Part shown: positions 6,870 to 12,696 of the stretch, in pieces
Position numbering within the stretch: position 1 is the stretch's first letter
How the letters are laid out: every line of letters begins with the position of its first letter
Origin: JANYGA01 sp043743145
GTDB lineage: Bacteria > Vulcanimicrobiota > Vulcanimicrobiia > Vulcanimicrobiales > Vulcanimicrobiaceae
Assembly: GCA_043743145.1 (NCBI GenBank)
Contig: JAYTXC010000353.1
Span: 1-12,696, forward strand
Direction: 5' to 3'
Length of the DNA stretch: 12,696 nucleotides
Translations under genes and position numbers: made by a program
Notes under the pieces: model-generated
Database searches by the model: none
Seen by the model: the letters and a program-made list of their open reading frames with translations, nothing else
Told to the model about the DNA's origin: nothing

Positions 6870-6948
6870 CACAGGTGCTCTCGGTATTTCCCCCGATGGT
6901 GGCACTCAAACGGTTTCAGCAGCTGAAAATCATATTGGGTAGTATTAC
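6870..6948. promoter_or_regulatory. Divergent promoter region between the RsbW-like/bch run and the GIY-YIG gene
   Basis: This 79-base gap is the most AT-rich piece of non-coding DNA in the window and must serve both directions. On the minus strand TATGAT (6934-6929) is one base from the consensus -10 box and points towards the RsbW-like and bch genes; I see no convincing -35 box for it. On the plus strand TAGTAT (6940-6945) or CATATT (6931-6936) could be a -10 box for the GIY-YIG gene, which would then have a very short leader or none. The perfect palindrome at 6914-6928 lies just downstream of the minus-strand -10 box, where a bound protein could block transcription. Promoter calls are weak; the divergent arrangement is certain. 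Confidence 0.4.
6914..6928. promoter_or_regulatory. Perfect 15-base palindrome TTTCAGCAGCTGAAA (candidate operator)
   Basis: Two 7-base arms (TTTCAGC and GCTGAAA) flank a single A. Perfect symmetry in the middle of a divergent intergenic gap is typical of a site for a dimeric repressor or activator. It is not the TGT-N12-ACA site of the PpsR/CrtJ photosynthesis regulators. The binding protein is unknown. Confidence 0.4.
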
Positions 6949-7758
6949 TTGCCCGCTTACGTTTACGTTTTGCGCTGTGCCGACGGCTCGCTCTACACGG
7001 GCTGGACGACAGATCTCGCGTTACGAATTGCGGCCCATGCGCGCGGGACGGGATCGCGATACGTGCGATCGCGCTTGCCGGCTCGGCTTCATGCGTTTTG
7101 GCTCGTCCCCGATCGCGAGACGGCGCTGCGCGAAGAGCATGCCTTCAAACGCCTCTCGCGTGCGGCAAAGCTCGCCGCGCTCGCCCGAGGACAGGTTTTC
7201 GAACGCGACCTGCGCAACGCCCCGGACGTTCTCGAGCCGGGTCTGCAGTCGGCTCGTTCTGGAGGAGACATGGCAGCCCAAACCCCGCCGACCGGCGCCG
7301 AACTCGATGCGCTCGCGCTCGAGGCACAAACCGTTCGCGCGCGCATCAAAACGAAAAAAGGCGATATCGTCTTTTCGTTCTATCCGCATGACGCGAAGAT
7401 CCACAGTGCGGCGTTCATCAAACTCGCACGCGCCGGATTCTACGATGGCCTCAATTTCCACCGCGTCGAACCGAATTTCGTGATTCAGGGCGGTTGTCCG
7501 CAAGGCACGGGCACGGGCGGTCCGGGCTACAACCTCGATGCGGAATTCAACGACAAGCCGCATGTCAAAGGCACGGTCGCGATGGCGCGTTCGCAAAGCC
7601 CGAACTCGGCCGGGTCGCAGTTTTACATCTGTCTTGGTGACGCGCGGTTTCTCGATAAGAACTACACCGTTTTCGGTCAGACGGTCGAAGGTCAAGAGGT
7701 CGTCGAAGCGATTCGCGTCGGCGATGTGATCGAGTCGGTCTCGATCGAGCCCGCATAA
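6949..7758 (+). CDS. GIY-YIG nuclease domain fused to a cyclophilin-type peptidyl-prolyl isomerase
   Basis: A 269-residue frame joining two domains that are usually separate proteins. Residues 4 to about 90 are a small GIY-YIG domain of the YhbQ/UPF0213 kind: YVYVLRCADG, YTGWT, Arg26, and Glu63 in ALREEHAFKRL are the expected catalytic or structural residues. From Met108 a complete cyclophilin follows: FHRVEPNFVIQGG, a GTGTGGPGYNLDAEF loop, ARSQSPNSAGSQFYICL and NYTVFGQ. The position of the cyclosporin-contacting tryptophan is Phe (RFLDKNY). No stop separates the parts. However, Met108 is preceded by GGAGG four bases away, and the part from there on (162 aa) is exactly the size of a normal bacterial cyclophilin, so it may also be made alone. 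The first start is a TTG at 6949, the earliest possible after an in-frame TAG at 6940, with no ribosome site. A sequencing or assembly error that removed a stop is the main alternative. Confidence 0.85.
   Translation: MPAYVYVLRCADGSLYTGWTTDLALRIAAHARGTGSRYVRSRLPARLHAFWLVPDRETALREEHAFKRLSRAAKLAALARGQVFERDLRNAPDVLEPGLQSARSGGDMAAQTPPTGAELDALALEAQTVRARIKTKKGDIVFSFYPHDAKIHSAAFIKLARAGFYDGLNFHRVEPNFVIQGGCPQGTGTGGPGYNLDAEFNDKPHVKGTVAMARSQSPNSAGSQFYICLGDARFLDKNYTVFGQTVEGQEVVEAIRVGDVIESVSIEPA
7261..7272 (+). promoter_or_regulatory. Internal ribosome binding site and ATG for a stand-alone cyclophilin
   Basis: GGAGG at 7261-7265 is followed by AGAC and the ATG at 7270 (Met108 of the fusion). It is one of the best Shine-Dalgarno matches in the window, although the spacing is slightly short. 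It lies exactly at the domain boundary, which suggests independent initiation of the isomerase. Confidence 0.5.
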
Positions 7759-7768
7759 ACGCAAACAC

Positions 7769-8572
7769 GTGAGGTTCGCGCTCGGAACGCAAGGCTGGTC
7801 GTACGCCGATTGGGTCGGCACGATGTACGACGCGGCCGCGCGTCCCGAGTCGTATCTGCGGGGCTATGCGGATGAATTCGCGACCGTCGAAATCGATTCG
7901 ACGTTTTACGGGACGCCGACGATCGAGCGCGTACGCAAATGGGCCGCGAGCGTTCCCGACGGATTTGCGTTTTCGTGCAAATTGCCACGTGAGATTACGC
8001 ACGACCGTCGGCTCCACGACTGCGACGGGCTCGTGCGCGTCTTCTACGATGCGATGCGCGCGTTCGGGCCGAAACTCGGTTGCGTCCTCGTGCAATTCGA
8101 TGTATCGTTCGGGCGCTCGCAAGAAGATGCGTTGCGCTCCGCGCTCACCGCGTTTCCGCGCGACGTTCGGACGGCGTTCGAATTTCGCGATCCCGCGTGG
8201 TACGTCGGCGACGAAATCCAACGATTGCTCGAAGCACGCGGCCACGCGCTGGCGGTCGCCGATGCGCCTTTCGTGCCGCGCGATCTCTTGCCGCGCGTGC
8301 TTGCATCGACAACGCTCGATTTTGCGTACCTCCGCTGGATCGGTCATCACGATTCGCTGACGCGCTTCGATGTCACGCAGATCGTGCGCACGGACGAGAT
8401 TTCTTGGTGGCAGCGTGCGATCGCGCAGGCGGCGCCGCGCGTGAAGACCGTCTACGGATACGTCAACAACCATTACGCGGGTCATAGTCCGGCGACGGTA
8501 CGCGCACTCTATGCAGCCCTCGGCGTCGTGCACGTGCGTCCGACGCGTATCGAACAGACGAGCCTGTTCTAG
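7769..8572 (+). CDS. DUF72 (YecE-like) family protein
   Basis: The 267-residue product matches the DUF72 family, a TIM-barrel-like fold of unknown biochemical role. The opening ALGTQGWSYADWVGTMYD corresponds to the typical 'GTSGWSY.dW.g.fYP' start. Next come FATVEIDSTFYGTP, FAFSCKLPREITHDRRL, VLVQFDVSF, TAFEFRDPAWY, FAYLRWIGHH and the terminal VYGYVNNHYAGHSPATVRAL, all family blocks. Length is normal. The start is a GTG at 7769, ten bases after the stop of the cyclophilin fusion, with no clear ribosome site, so it is probably co-transcribed and translated after the upstream gene. It is convergent with the serine hydrolase across only 13 bases, and I see no hairpin terminator in that gap. Function cannot be assigned. 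Family membership is secure. Confidence 0.9.
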   Translation: MRFALGTQGWSYADWVGTMYDAAARPESYLRGYADEFATVEIDSTFYGTPTIERVRKWAASVPDGFAFSCKLPREITHDRRLHDCDGLVRVFYDAMRAFGPKLGCVLVQFDVSFGRSQEDALRSALTAFPRDVRTAFEFRDPAWYVGDEIQRLLEARGHALAVADAPFVPRDLLPRVLASTTLDFAYLRWIGHHDSLTRFDVTQIVRTDEISWWQRAIAQAAPRVKTVYGYVNNHYAGHSPATVRALYAALGVVHVRPTRIEQTSLF

Positions 8573-8585
8573 CGCGCTCGGCCGA

Positions 8586-9446
8586 TTAGTACAGCGCCGA
8601 ATGAACGACGTGCGCGACCTTACGAATTGCGCTGTTGCCGAGCGAAAAGTCCTTGAGGTCTTTCGTCAGCACGGCGAGGATATACGGCCGGTCGCCGAGT
8701 GGATCGACGATGCCGACGTCGTTGCGAACTTCGTTGATTTCACCGGTTTTATTCGCAAGCGGAATACCTTTGGGGAGGCCGCGCGCGATTTTGTCGCGAT
8801 CTTCTTGACGTAAGAGGATCGCGACCATGCGCCGACACGATTTTGGCGAGGCGACCGTGTACACGGCCTCGTGCGCGCCGCGCTCGATCTGATAGAGCAA
8901 CGAGCCCATATCGCGCGGTGTCGTGAGATTGTCGCTGTGATGCGGGCGGGCATTGGGACTCATGAAATGCCGTTTGAGTTGGGTGTGGTGCATGCCCGCG
9001 GTCGCGATCGTCTTCTCGACCGCACCGAATCCGAGATAGTCGAGTAGCACGTTCGAGGCGGTGTTGTCGCTCTCTTCGATCATCGCGTGCGCGAGCGTGT
9101 CGATGGAAATCGTATGCCCGACGCTGTATCCGTCGAGAATCTCGGAGCCGAGGACGAAATCGGAACGCTTGAGTCGGATGAGCTCGCTGAAGACTCCGGG
9201 GTTGCGTTCGGCGTATTGAAAGAGCGAGACGAAGATCGCAAGCTTGATAACCGATGCGGATGGAAAGATTTCGTTCGCATTAAACGCGACCGCCGACGGA
9301 TCACCGAGTTTGCGCGCGTACACGCCAACGACGCCCGAAGAGCCCGCAGCAACGCGCGCGAGTTCGGCCTCGAGTGTCGCCGCACCGGCGGAACGCGGGA
9401 TGGCGAGAGCGGCGGCCGAGCCGATCATGAATGCGGAGCGGTTCAC
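8586..9446 (-). CDS. Exported serine hydrolase, class A beta-lactamase/PBP fold (beta-lactamase2 family)
   Basis: An active-site serine enzyme of the penicillin-binding fold, acting outside the cytoplasmic membrane. All three core motifs are present: SxxK as S65-V-I-K68, SDN at 126-128 and KTG at 233-235 (ANKTGEI). The region of the class A omega loop reads R159-H-F-M-S-P-N instead of R-x-E-x-x-x-N, so the deacylating glutamate (Glu166 in standard numbering) is Phe. That argues against an efficient beta-lactamase and for a peptidoglycan peptidase or related hydrolase, as in many beta-lactamase2 members. The N-terminus NRSAFMIGSAAALAIPRSAGA is a signal peptide with a single arginine. The frame opens at an ATG at 9503, but the extra residues are not signal-like. 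I chose the GTG at 9446, with GGAGG 14 bases upstream (9465-9461), a rather long spacing. It is divergent from the amidase gene. Confidence 0.85.
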   Translation of the reverse strand: MNRSAFMIGSAAALAIPRSAGAATLEAELARVAAGSSGVVGVYARKLGDPSAVAFNANEIFPSASVIKLAIFVSLFQYAERNPGVFSELIRLKRSDFVLGSEILDGYSVGHTISIDTLAHAMIEESDNTASNVLLDYLGFGAVEKTIATAGMHHTQLKRHFMSPNARPHHSDNLTTPRDMGSLLYQIERGAHEAVYTVASPKSCRRMVAILLRQEDRDKIARGLPKGIPLANKTGEINEVRNDVGIVDPLGDRPYILAVLTKDLKDFSLGNSAIRKVAHVVHSALY

Positions 9447-9501
9447 GTGGGCCGACGTTCCCTCCGAGGACTTCCCGAATCCTCGCCCGCATCGGCGGTG
9501 C
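9447..9501. promoter_or_regulatory. Short GC-rich divergent gap between serine hydrolase and amidase
   Basis: These 55 bases separate two divergently transcribed cell-wall genes. No AT-rich -10 box or palindrome is apparent. The minus-strand GGAGG (9465-9461) is the only recognisable signal. The promoters, if present here, are not of a form I can recognise, or they lie inside the coding regions. Confidence 0.25.
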
Positions 9502-10188
9502 ATGCCAAATCGTGATACCGTCGGCTATCGGTCGTGTGCGATCGTCGGTGCGCTCGTGCTCTGCTCGCTCTTTGCGACGCTTGCTCCCGCCGATGCCGCA
9601 CAGCCGCTATCGGGCAAACTTTTCGTGCTCGACCCGGGCCACGGCACGCGCTATCCCGACGGTTCGCCCAACAACGTCGGCGCGGTCGGACCGACCGGCG
9701 TTCTCGAAAACGCGGTCACGCTCGCAATCGGGGAAAAGCTTGGCGCGCTCTTGCGCGCCGCGGGCGCCCGCGTCGTCCTCACGCGATCGTACGCGCATCC
9801 GTATCGGGTCGCCACGGAAAAGCGCGTCGATAATCGCGCGCGTGCGGCACTCGCCAATCATCTGGGTGCGACCGCGTTCGTGGCGATTCACGCCGACGCG
9901 TCGACCAATCGGAGCGTGCGCGGAACGAGTGTCTTCTGGCTCCGCGAGAATTCGGTCGCCCTCGCAAATGCCGTGCGCGCGCGGCTCGCGCCGCTCGGCC
10001 TTGGGGAGTCGGCGTTTCACGCACGTGATCTCGCCGTGACGAGCGAAGCACGAGTTCCCGCGGTCCTCGTCGAAATTGGCTATATCTCCAACCCCGATCA
10101 AGAACACGCCCTCGCAACGCCTGCGTTCCAAGAACGTGAGGCTCGTGCTCTTTTCGATGCTCTTACGGATACGTTTGTAACACGATGA
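9502..10188 (+). CDS. N-acetylmuramoyl-L-alanine amidase (Amidase_3), exported
   Basis: A zinc amidase that cuts the bond between N-acetylmuramic acid and L-alanine in peptidoglycan. The 228-residue product has a signal peptide (residues 1-33, hydrophobic SCAIVGALVLCSLFATLAP, ending ADAA) followed directly by the catalytic domain. Expected zinc ligands are His47 (VLDPGHG), Glu69 (GVLENAVTL) and His130 (VAIHADAS); the catalytic glutamate is Glu191 (VLVEIGYISN). No SPOR, AMIN or LysM targeting domain is attached, so it is a minimal AmiC-like enzyme. The ATG at 9502 is chosen because the signal peptide begins there, although no clear ribosome site precedes it and the frame is open further upstream. 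It faces a PBP-fold hydrolase in the divergent direction, and its stop codon overlaps the start of the S9 peptidase (ATGA). Confidence 0.92.
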   Translation: MPNRDTVGYRSCAIVGALVLCSLFATLAPADAAQPLSGKLFVLDPGHGTRYPDGSPNNVGAVGPTGVLENAVTLAIGEKLGALLRAAGARVVLTRSYAHPYRVATEKRVDNRARAALANHLGATAFVAIHADASTNRSVRGTSVFWLRENSVALANAVRARLAPLGLGESAFHARDLAVTSEARVPAVLVEIGYISNPDQEHALATPAFQEREARALFDALTDTFVTR

Positions 10189-12215
10189 CTTCGACGCCCC
10201 TCGTTCCGAACGACCTCTTCTCGATCGTCCTCGCGAGCGATCCACAACTCGCAAAAGATGGGCGCGTTTTCTACGTCCGCGCGACGCAGTCCGAAGCAAA
10301 AAACGAAACGCAAACCGCGATTTGGTCGGTGCGACTCGGTGGCGCGCCCGCACGGTTTACGTCGGGTGAAAAAGATCGCATGCCGTGCCTTTCACTCGAT
10401 GGCACGCATCTCGCGTTCGTTGGCGATCGGGGTGCGGGCAAACGCGTGTACGTCGCCCCGCTTGCGGGCGGCGAAGCTCGCGCGGTCGGCGAGGCCTACG
10501 ATGCGATCGTGGGGCTCGTCTGGTCGCCGGACTCGACGCACCTCGCCTACGTCGCGACGACACCGCTCGATCCCGCGACCGCGCGCATCGCCCACGATGA
10601 AAAGACCGGTGCGCGGCATATTCGCGCACTGCCGTTCAAAAGTGACGACGACGGGCTGCTCGACGGGCGGCGCAAACATCTCTTCACGATTCCGATCGCC
10701 GACGGCGGCATCGCGACGCGCGTGACGCACGGCGATTTCGACGTCGAGACGCCCGTCTGGTCGCCCGATGGTGCGCAGATCGCGTTCGCAGCGCAGATCG
10801 GGTTGCCGGAATTCGCGTTCTGCACCGATCTCTACGTCGCACCGCTCGCCGATGGTACGCCGCGGAAGCTGACGTCATCGCGCGGCCCCGCGAGCCACCC
10901 CGCGTTCTCGCACGACGGCACCGAGATCGCCTATATCGGCCACGAACACGGCGACGACGCCGGTGGTCGGTTCAATACCGAACTTCTCGTCGTTCCGACG
11001 GCGGGCGGCGCGACGCGCTCGCTCTCCGCGCACACCGATCGCTCCGTCAACGACACCGTCATCTGCGATACGCGCAACGGCGGCGGCCAACAGGCGCCGT
11101 TTTGGTCGGCCGACGACCGCGAACTTTTCGTGCCATTTGGCGACGAGGGCACGTGCGGCGTGGCGGCGTTCGCGCGTTCGGGCGGAACGCACCGCATCGT
11201 GCTCTCCGGTGAGCGCGATATCGTGTCATTCGCGTGCGCGGACGACGGCACGCTCGCCATCTCATATGCGACGCCAATCTCTCCGAGCGAGATCGCGCTC
11301 GTCGATCCGAGCGGTGTCGAAACGCAACTCACGCACAACAATCATTGGCTTACCCGGCGGTCGATCCGCATGCCGCGTCGCGTGCGACCGATCGCGAGCG
11401 ACGGTCAAAAACTCGACGTCTGGATTCTCGATCCCGACGAACGGGCGAACGCACCGTACGTTTTGCAGATTCACGGCGGCCCGCACGCAGCATACGGCTA
11501 CGCGTTCATGGCTGAGTTCCAGATCCTCGCATCGCACGGCATCGGCGTCATCTACGGCAACCCCCGCGGCAGTCAAAGCTACGGTCACGCGTATGCGAAT
11601 GCGATCACCGGCGATTGGGGCGGCATCGACGCCTCCGACGTACTCGCCCTCCTCGATGGTGCGCTTGCGGAAACGCACGCCGATCCCACGCGTATCGGCG
11701 TTGCGGGCGGCTCGTATGGCGGCTTCATGACGACGTGGCTGCTCGGACATTCGAAGCGCTTTGCCGCGGGCGTCTCGATGCGCGCGGTCAACGATCTCGT
11801 GAGCGAAGTCGGCGCGACCGATCTCGGGTGGTTCATCGAATGCGAAGTCGATTCACCGTGGACGGCGGATGCCGGTCGCAAACTTTTCGAAGGCTCCCCG
11901 ATGCGTAGCGCGCACGAAATCGACGCGCCGCTGCTCGTGGAACATAGCGAGCGTGATTTCCGCTGCGCGATCGATCAGGGCGAACAGCTCTTCACGCTCT
12001 TGCGTCGACTCGGTCGCAAACAGACCGAGTTCGTGCGCTTTGCGGGCGACGGTCACGGTCTCTCACGTAGCGGGAACCCGCGTAACCGCATTTTGCGTTT
12101 GCGGGCGATCGCGCATTGGTTCGTGCGGTTTCTCAAACCCGCGGGAGTCGAGCCCGTCGGCGATTTCGCGGGTGCGCTCTTCGAGCCACTTGCGACCGAG
12201 AAACTCAAGGACTAA
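10185..12215 (+). CDS. S9 family prolyl-oligopeptidase-type peptidase (acylaminoacyl-peptidase-like)
   Basis: A two-domain serine peptidase of 676 residues. Residues 1 to about 400 form a beta-propeller with repeated TolB/WD40-like blades (VWSPDSTHLAYV, PVWSPDGAQIAFA, HPAFSHDGTEIAYIG, PFWSADDRELFV), which restricts access to small peptides. The alpha/beta-hydrolase domain follows: HGGPHAAYGY (oxyanion region), NPRGSQSYG, the nucleophile Ser510 in GGSYGGF, Asp591 in HSERDFRC and His624 in GDGHGLSRSG. The Arg-Cys after the aspartate and the 'GHGLSRSG' block match S9C acylaminoacyl-peptidases better than dipeptidyl peptidase IV. No signal peptide is seen, so it is probably cytosolic. The ATG overlaps the amidase stop by four bases, so translation is coupled. 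The amidase and this peptidase may work in turn on peptides released from the cell wall, but that is inference from position. Confidence 0.93.
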   Translation: MTSTPLVPNDLFSIVLASDPQLAKDGRVFYVRATQSEAKNETQTAIWSVRLGGAPARFTSGEKDRMPCLSLDGTHLAFVGDRGAGKRVYVAPLAGGEARAVGEAYDAIVGLVWSPDSTHLAYVATTPLDPATARIAHDEKTGARHIRALPFKSDDDGLLDGRRKHLFTIPIADGGIATRVTHGDFDVETPVWSPDGAQIAFAAQIGLPEFAFCTDLYVAPLADGTPRKLTSSRGPASHPAFSHDGTEIAYIGHEHGDDAGGRFNTELLVVPTAGGATRSLSAHTDRSVNDTVICDTRNGGGQQAPFWSADDRELFVPFGDEGTCGVAAFARSGGTHRIVLSGERDIVSFACADDGTLAISYATPISPSEIALVDPSGVETQLTHNNHWLTRRSIRMPRRVRPIASDGQKLDVWILDPDERANAPYVLQIHGGPHAAYGYAFMAEFQILASHGIGVIYGNPRGSQSYGHAYANAITGDWGGIDASDVLALLDGALAETHADPTRIGVAGGSYGGFMTTWLLGHSKRFAAGVSMRAVNDLVSEVGATDLGWFIECEVDSPWTADAGRKLFEGSPMRSAHEIDAPLLVEHSERDFRCAIDQGEQLFTLLRRLGRKQTEFVRFAGDGHGLSRSGNPRNRILRLRAIAHWFVRFLKPAGVEPVGDFAGALFEPLATEKLKD

Positions 12216-12253
12216 CCCAGAGGCACCCAGCGTCAGGCTCCGAAGCTTCAGCC

Positions 12254-12696
12254 ATGAACGAACAATTTCGGACCGTCATCATCGCGTCGGCTACGTTCGT
12301 AGCCGGATTCGCGATCTCGCACATCGCAGGCCCCGCGAGCGCTGCGGCGACACCGCTCGAAGCGCGCGTGGTCAATCTACTGGGTTTGGCTCCGGGCGCC
12401 CTTAAGCCGAACCCCGCGCTTCCGGGCATCTCGGCGATGCCCCTCACGACGACCGACGGCGACACCGTCTCTTTGCAGAGCGTGACGGTCGTCAACGGAA
12501 CGAATACCAAACACACGCACGCGACGGCGAACGAGTTCCAGATCGTTCTCACCGGCACGGGCACTGAATGGGTGGGCGATAAGCAAATGCCGATCGAACC
12601 GGGATCGTTTGTCGAAATTCCCATGAATACGGTTCACGCCGGATTCACGGGCGGTCCGTTCACGCTCGTTTCGATCAAAACGCCGCCGCAAGCGGC
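12254..12696 (+). CDS. Exported single-cupin protein (3' end beyond window)
   Basis: An ATG at 12254 opens a frame that runs off the window without a stop (147 codons visible). Residues 1 to about 31 are a signal peptide: MNEQFRT, then a hydrophobic stretch VIIASATFVAGFAI, ending GPASAAA. The mature part carries a cupin barrel. The first motif is KHTHATANEFQIVLTGTGTE with two histidines and a glutamate as probable metal ligands; the second is PIEPGSFVEIPMNTVHAGF with the further histidine. Small exported cupins of this type have varied or unknown roles, so no substrate is assigned. It lies 38 bases after the S9 peptidase stop on the same strand. The gap has no clear ribosome site or terminator, only a GAAGCTTC self-complementary octamer. 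Confidence 0.8.
   Translation, partial: MNEQFRTVIIASATFVAGFAISHIAGPASAAATPLEARVVNLLGLAPGALKPNPALPGISAMPLTTTDGDTVSLQSVTVVNGTNTKHTHATANEFQIVLTGTGTEWVGDKQMPIEPGSFVEIPMNTVHAGFTGGPFTLVSIKTPPQA

Noticed and set aside
7021..8533. Long minus-strand frames opposite the cyclophilin fusion and the DUF72 gene
   Set aside because: Arginine-rich translations with no recognisable motif, lying opposite two well-supported genes.
8573..8585. Bidirectional terminator between the convergent DUF72 and hydrolase genes
   Set aside because: The gap has only a short CGGCCG palindrome and no stable stem or T-run in either direction.
9244..9501. Upstream extension of the amidase frame
   Set aside because: It would place 86 residues before a clear signal peptide and run across the divergent hydrolase gene. 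The ATG at 9502 is the sensible start.
12236..12253. Imperfect inverted repeat (GGCT...AGCC around GAAGCTTC) before the cupin gene
   Set aside because: The stem is interrupted and short, there is no T-run, and it is within what chance would give.

Overview
This GC-rich window of about 12.7 kb comes from a bacterium that makes (bacterio)chlorophyll. The decisive evidence is a compact minus-strand run of four pigment genes in the order bchN, bchB, bchG, bchP. Taxonomy is inference. The codon style, the non-proteobacterial gene order without bchL alongside bchNB, and the surrounding genes (M28 and S9 peptidases, a cupin, a class A beta-lactamase-like hydrolase) would fit a phototrophic member of Eremiobacterota (WPS-2) or a similar non-proteobacterial phototroph. 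I cannot prove this from sequence alone.

Minus strand, right to left (6869 to 1): a small RsbW-type GHKL ATPase (anti-sigma factor or serine kinase family), an 87-base structured leader, bchN and bchB (the catalytic NB component of light-independent protochlorophyllide reductase), bchG ((bacterio)chlorophyll synthase), bchP (geranylgeranyl reductase), a branched-chain aminotransferase, and the start of a secreted peptidase that looks like family M28 and is cut by the window edge. Adjacent genes overlap or lie within 50 bases, apart from the 87-base leader. The run therefore looks like one operon that reduces the chlorin precursor, attaches the isoprenoid alcohol and reduces that tail. The BchL reductase component is not in the window.

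Plus strand from 6949: a single frame joining a GIY-YIG nuclease domain to a cyclophilin, then a DUF72 (YecE-like) gene. This pair is convergent with a serine hydrolase of the beta-lactamase/PBP fold at 9446..8586 on the minus strand. Divergent from that hydrolase is a plus-strand run of an N-acetylmuramoyl-L-alanine amidase, an S9 prolyl-oligopeptidase-type peptidase that starts inside the amidase stop codon, and an exported cupin protein that runs off the end. This right half looks like general cell-wall and peptide turnover and has no evident link to photosynthesis.

The least ordinary parts are: the bchN leader, which has mutually exclusive pairings that could hide or present a distant Shine-Dalgarno sequence; a perfect 15-base palindrome in the divergent promoter region next to it; the RsbW-like gene at the head of a pigment operon; an alanine in BchB where homologues carry a conserved cysteine; and the GIY-YIG/cyclophilin fusion with its own internal start site. 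I saw no tRNA, rRNA, CRISPR array, insertion sequence or convincing intrinsic terminator. No stretch over 300 bases lacks a gene.
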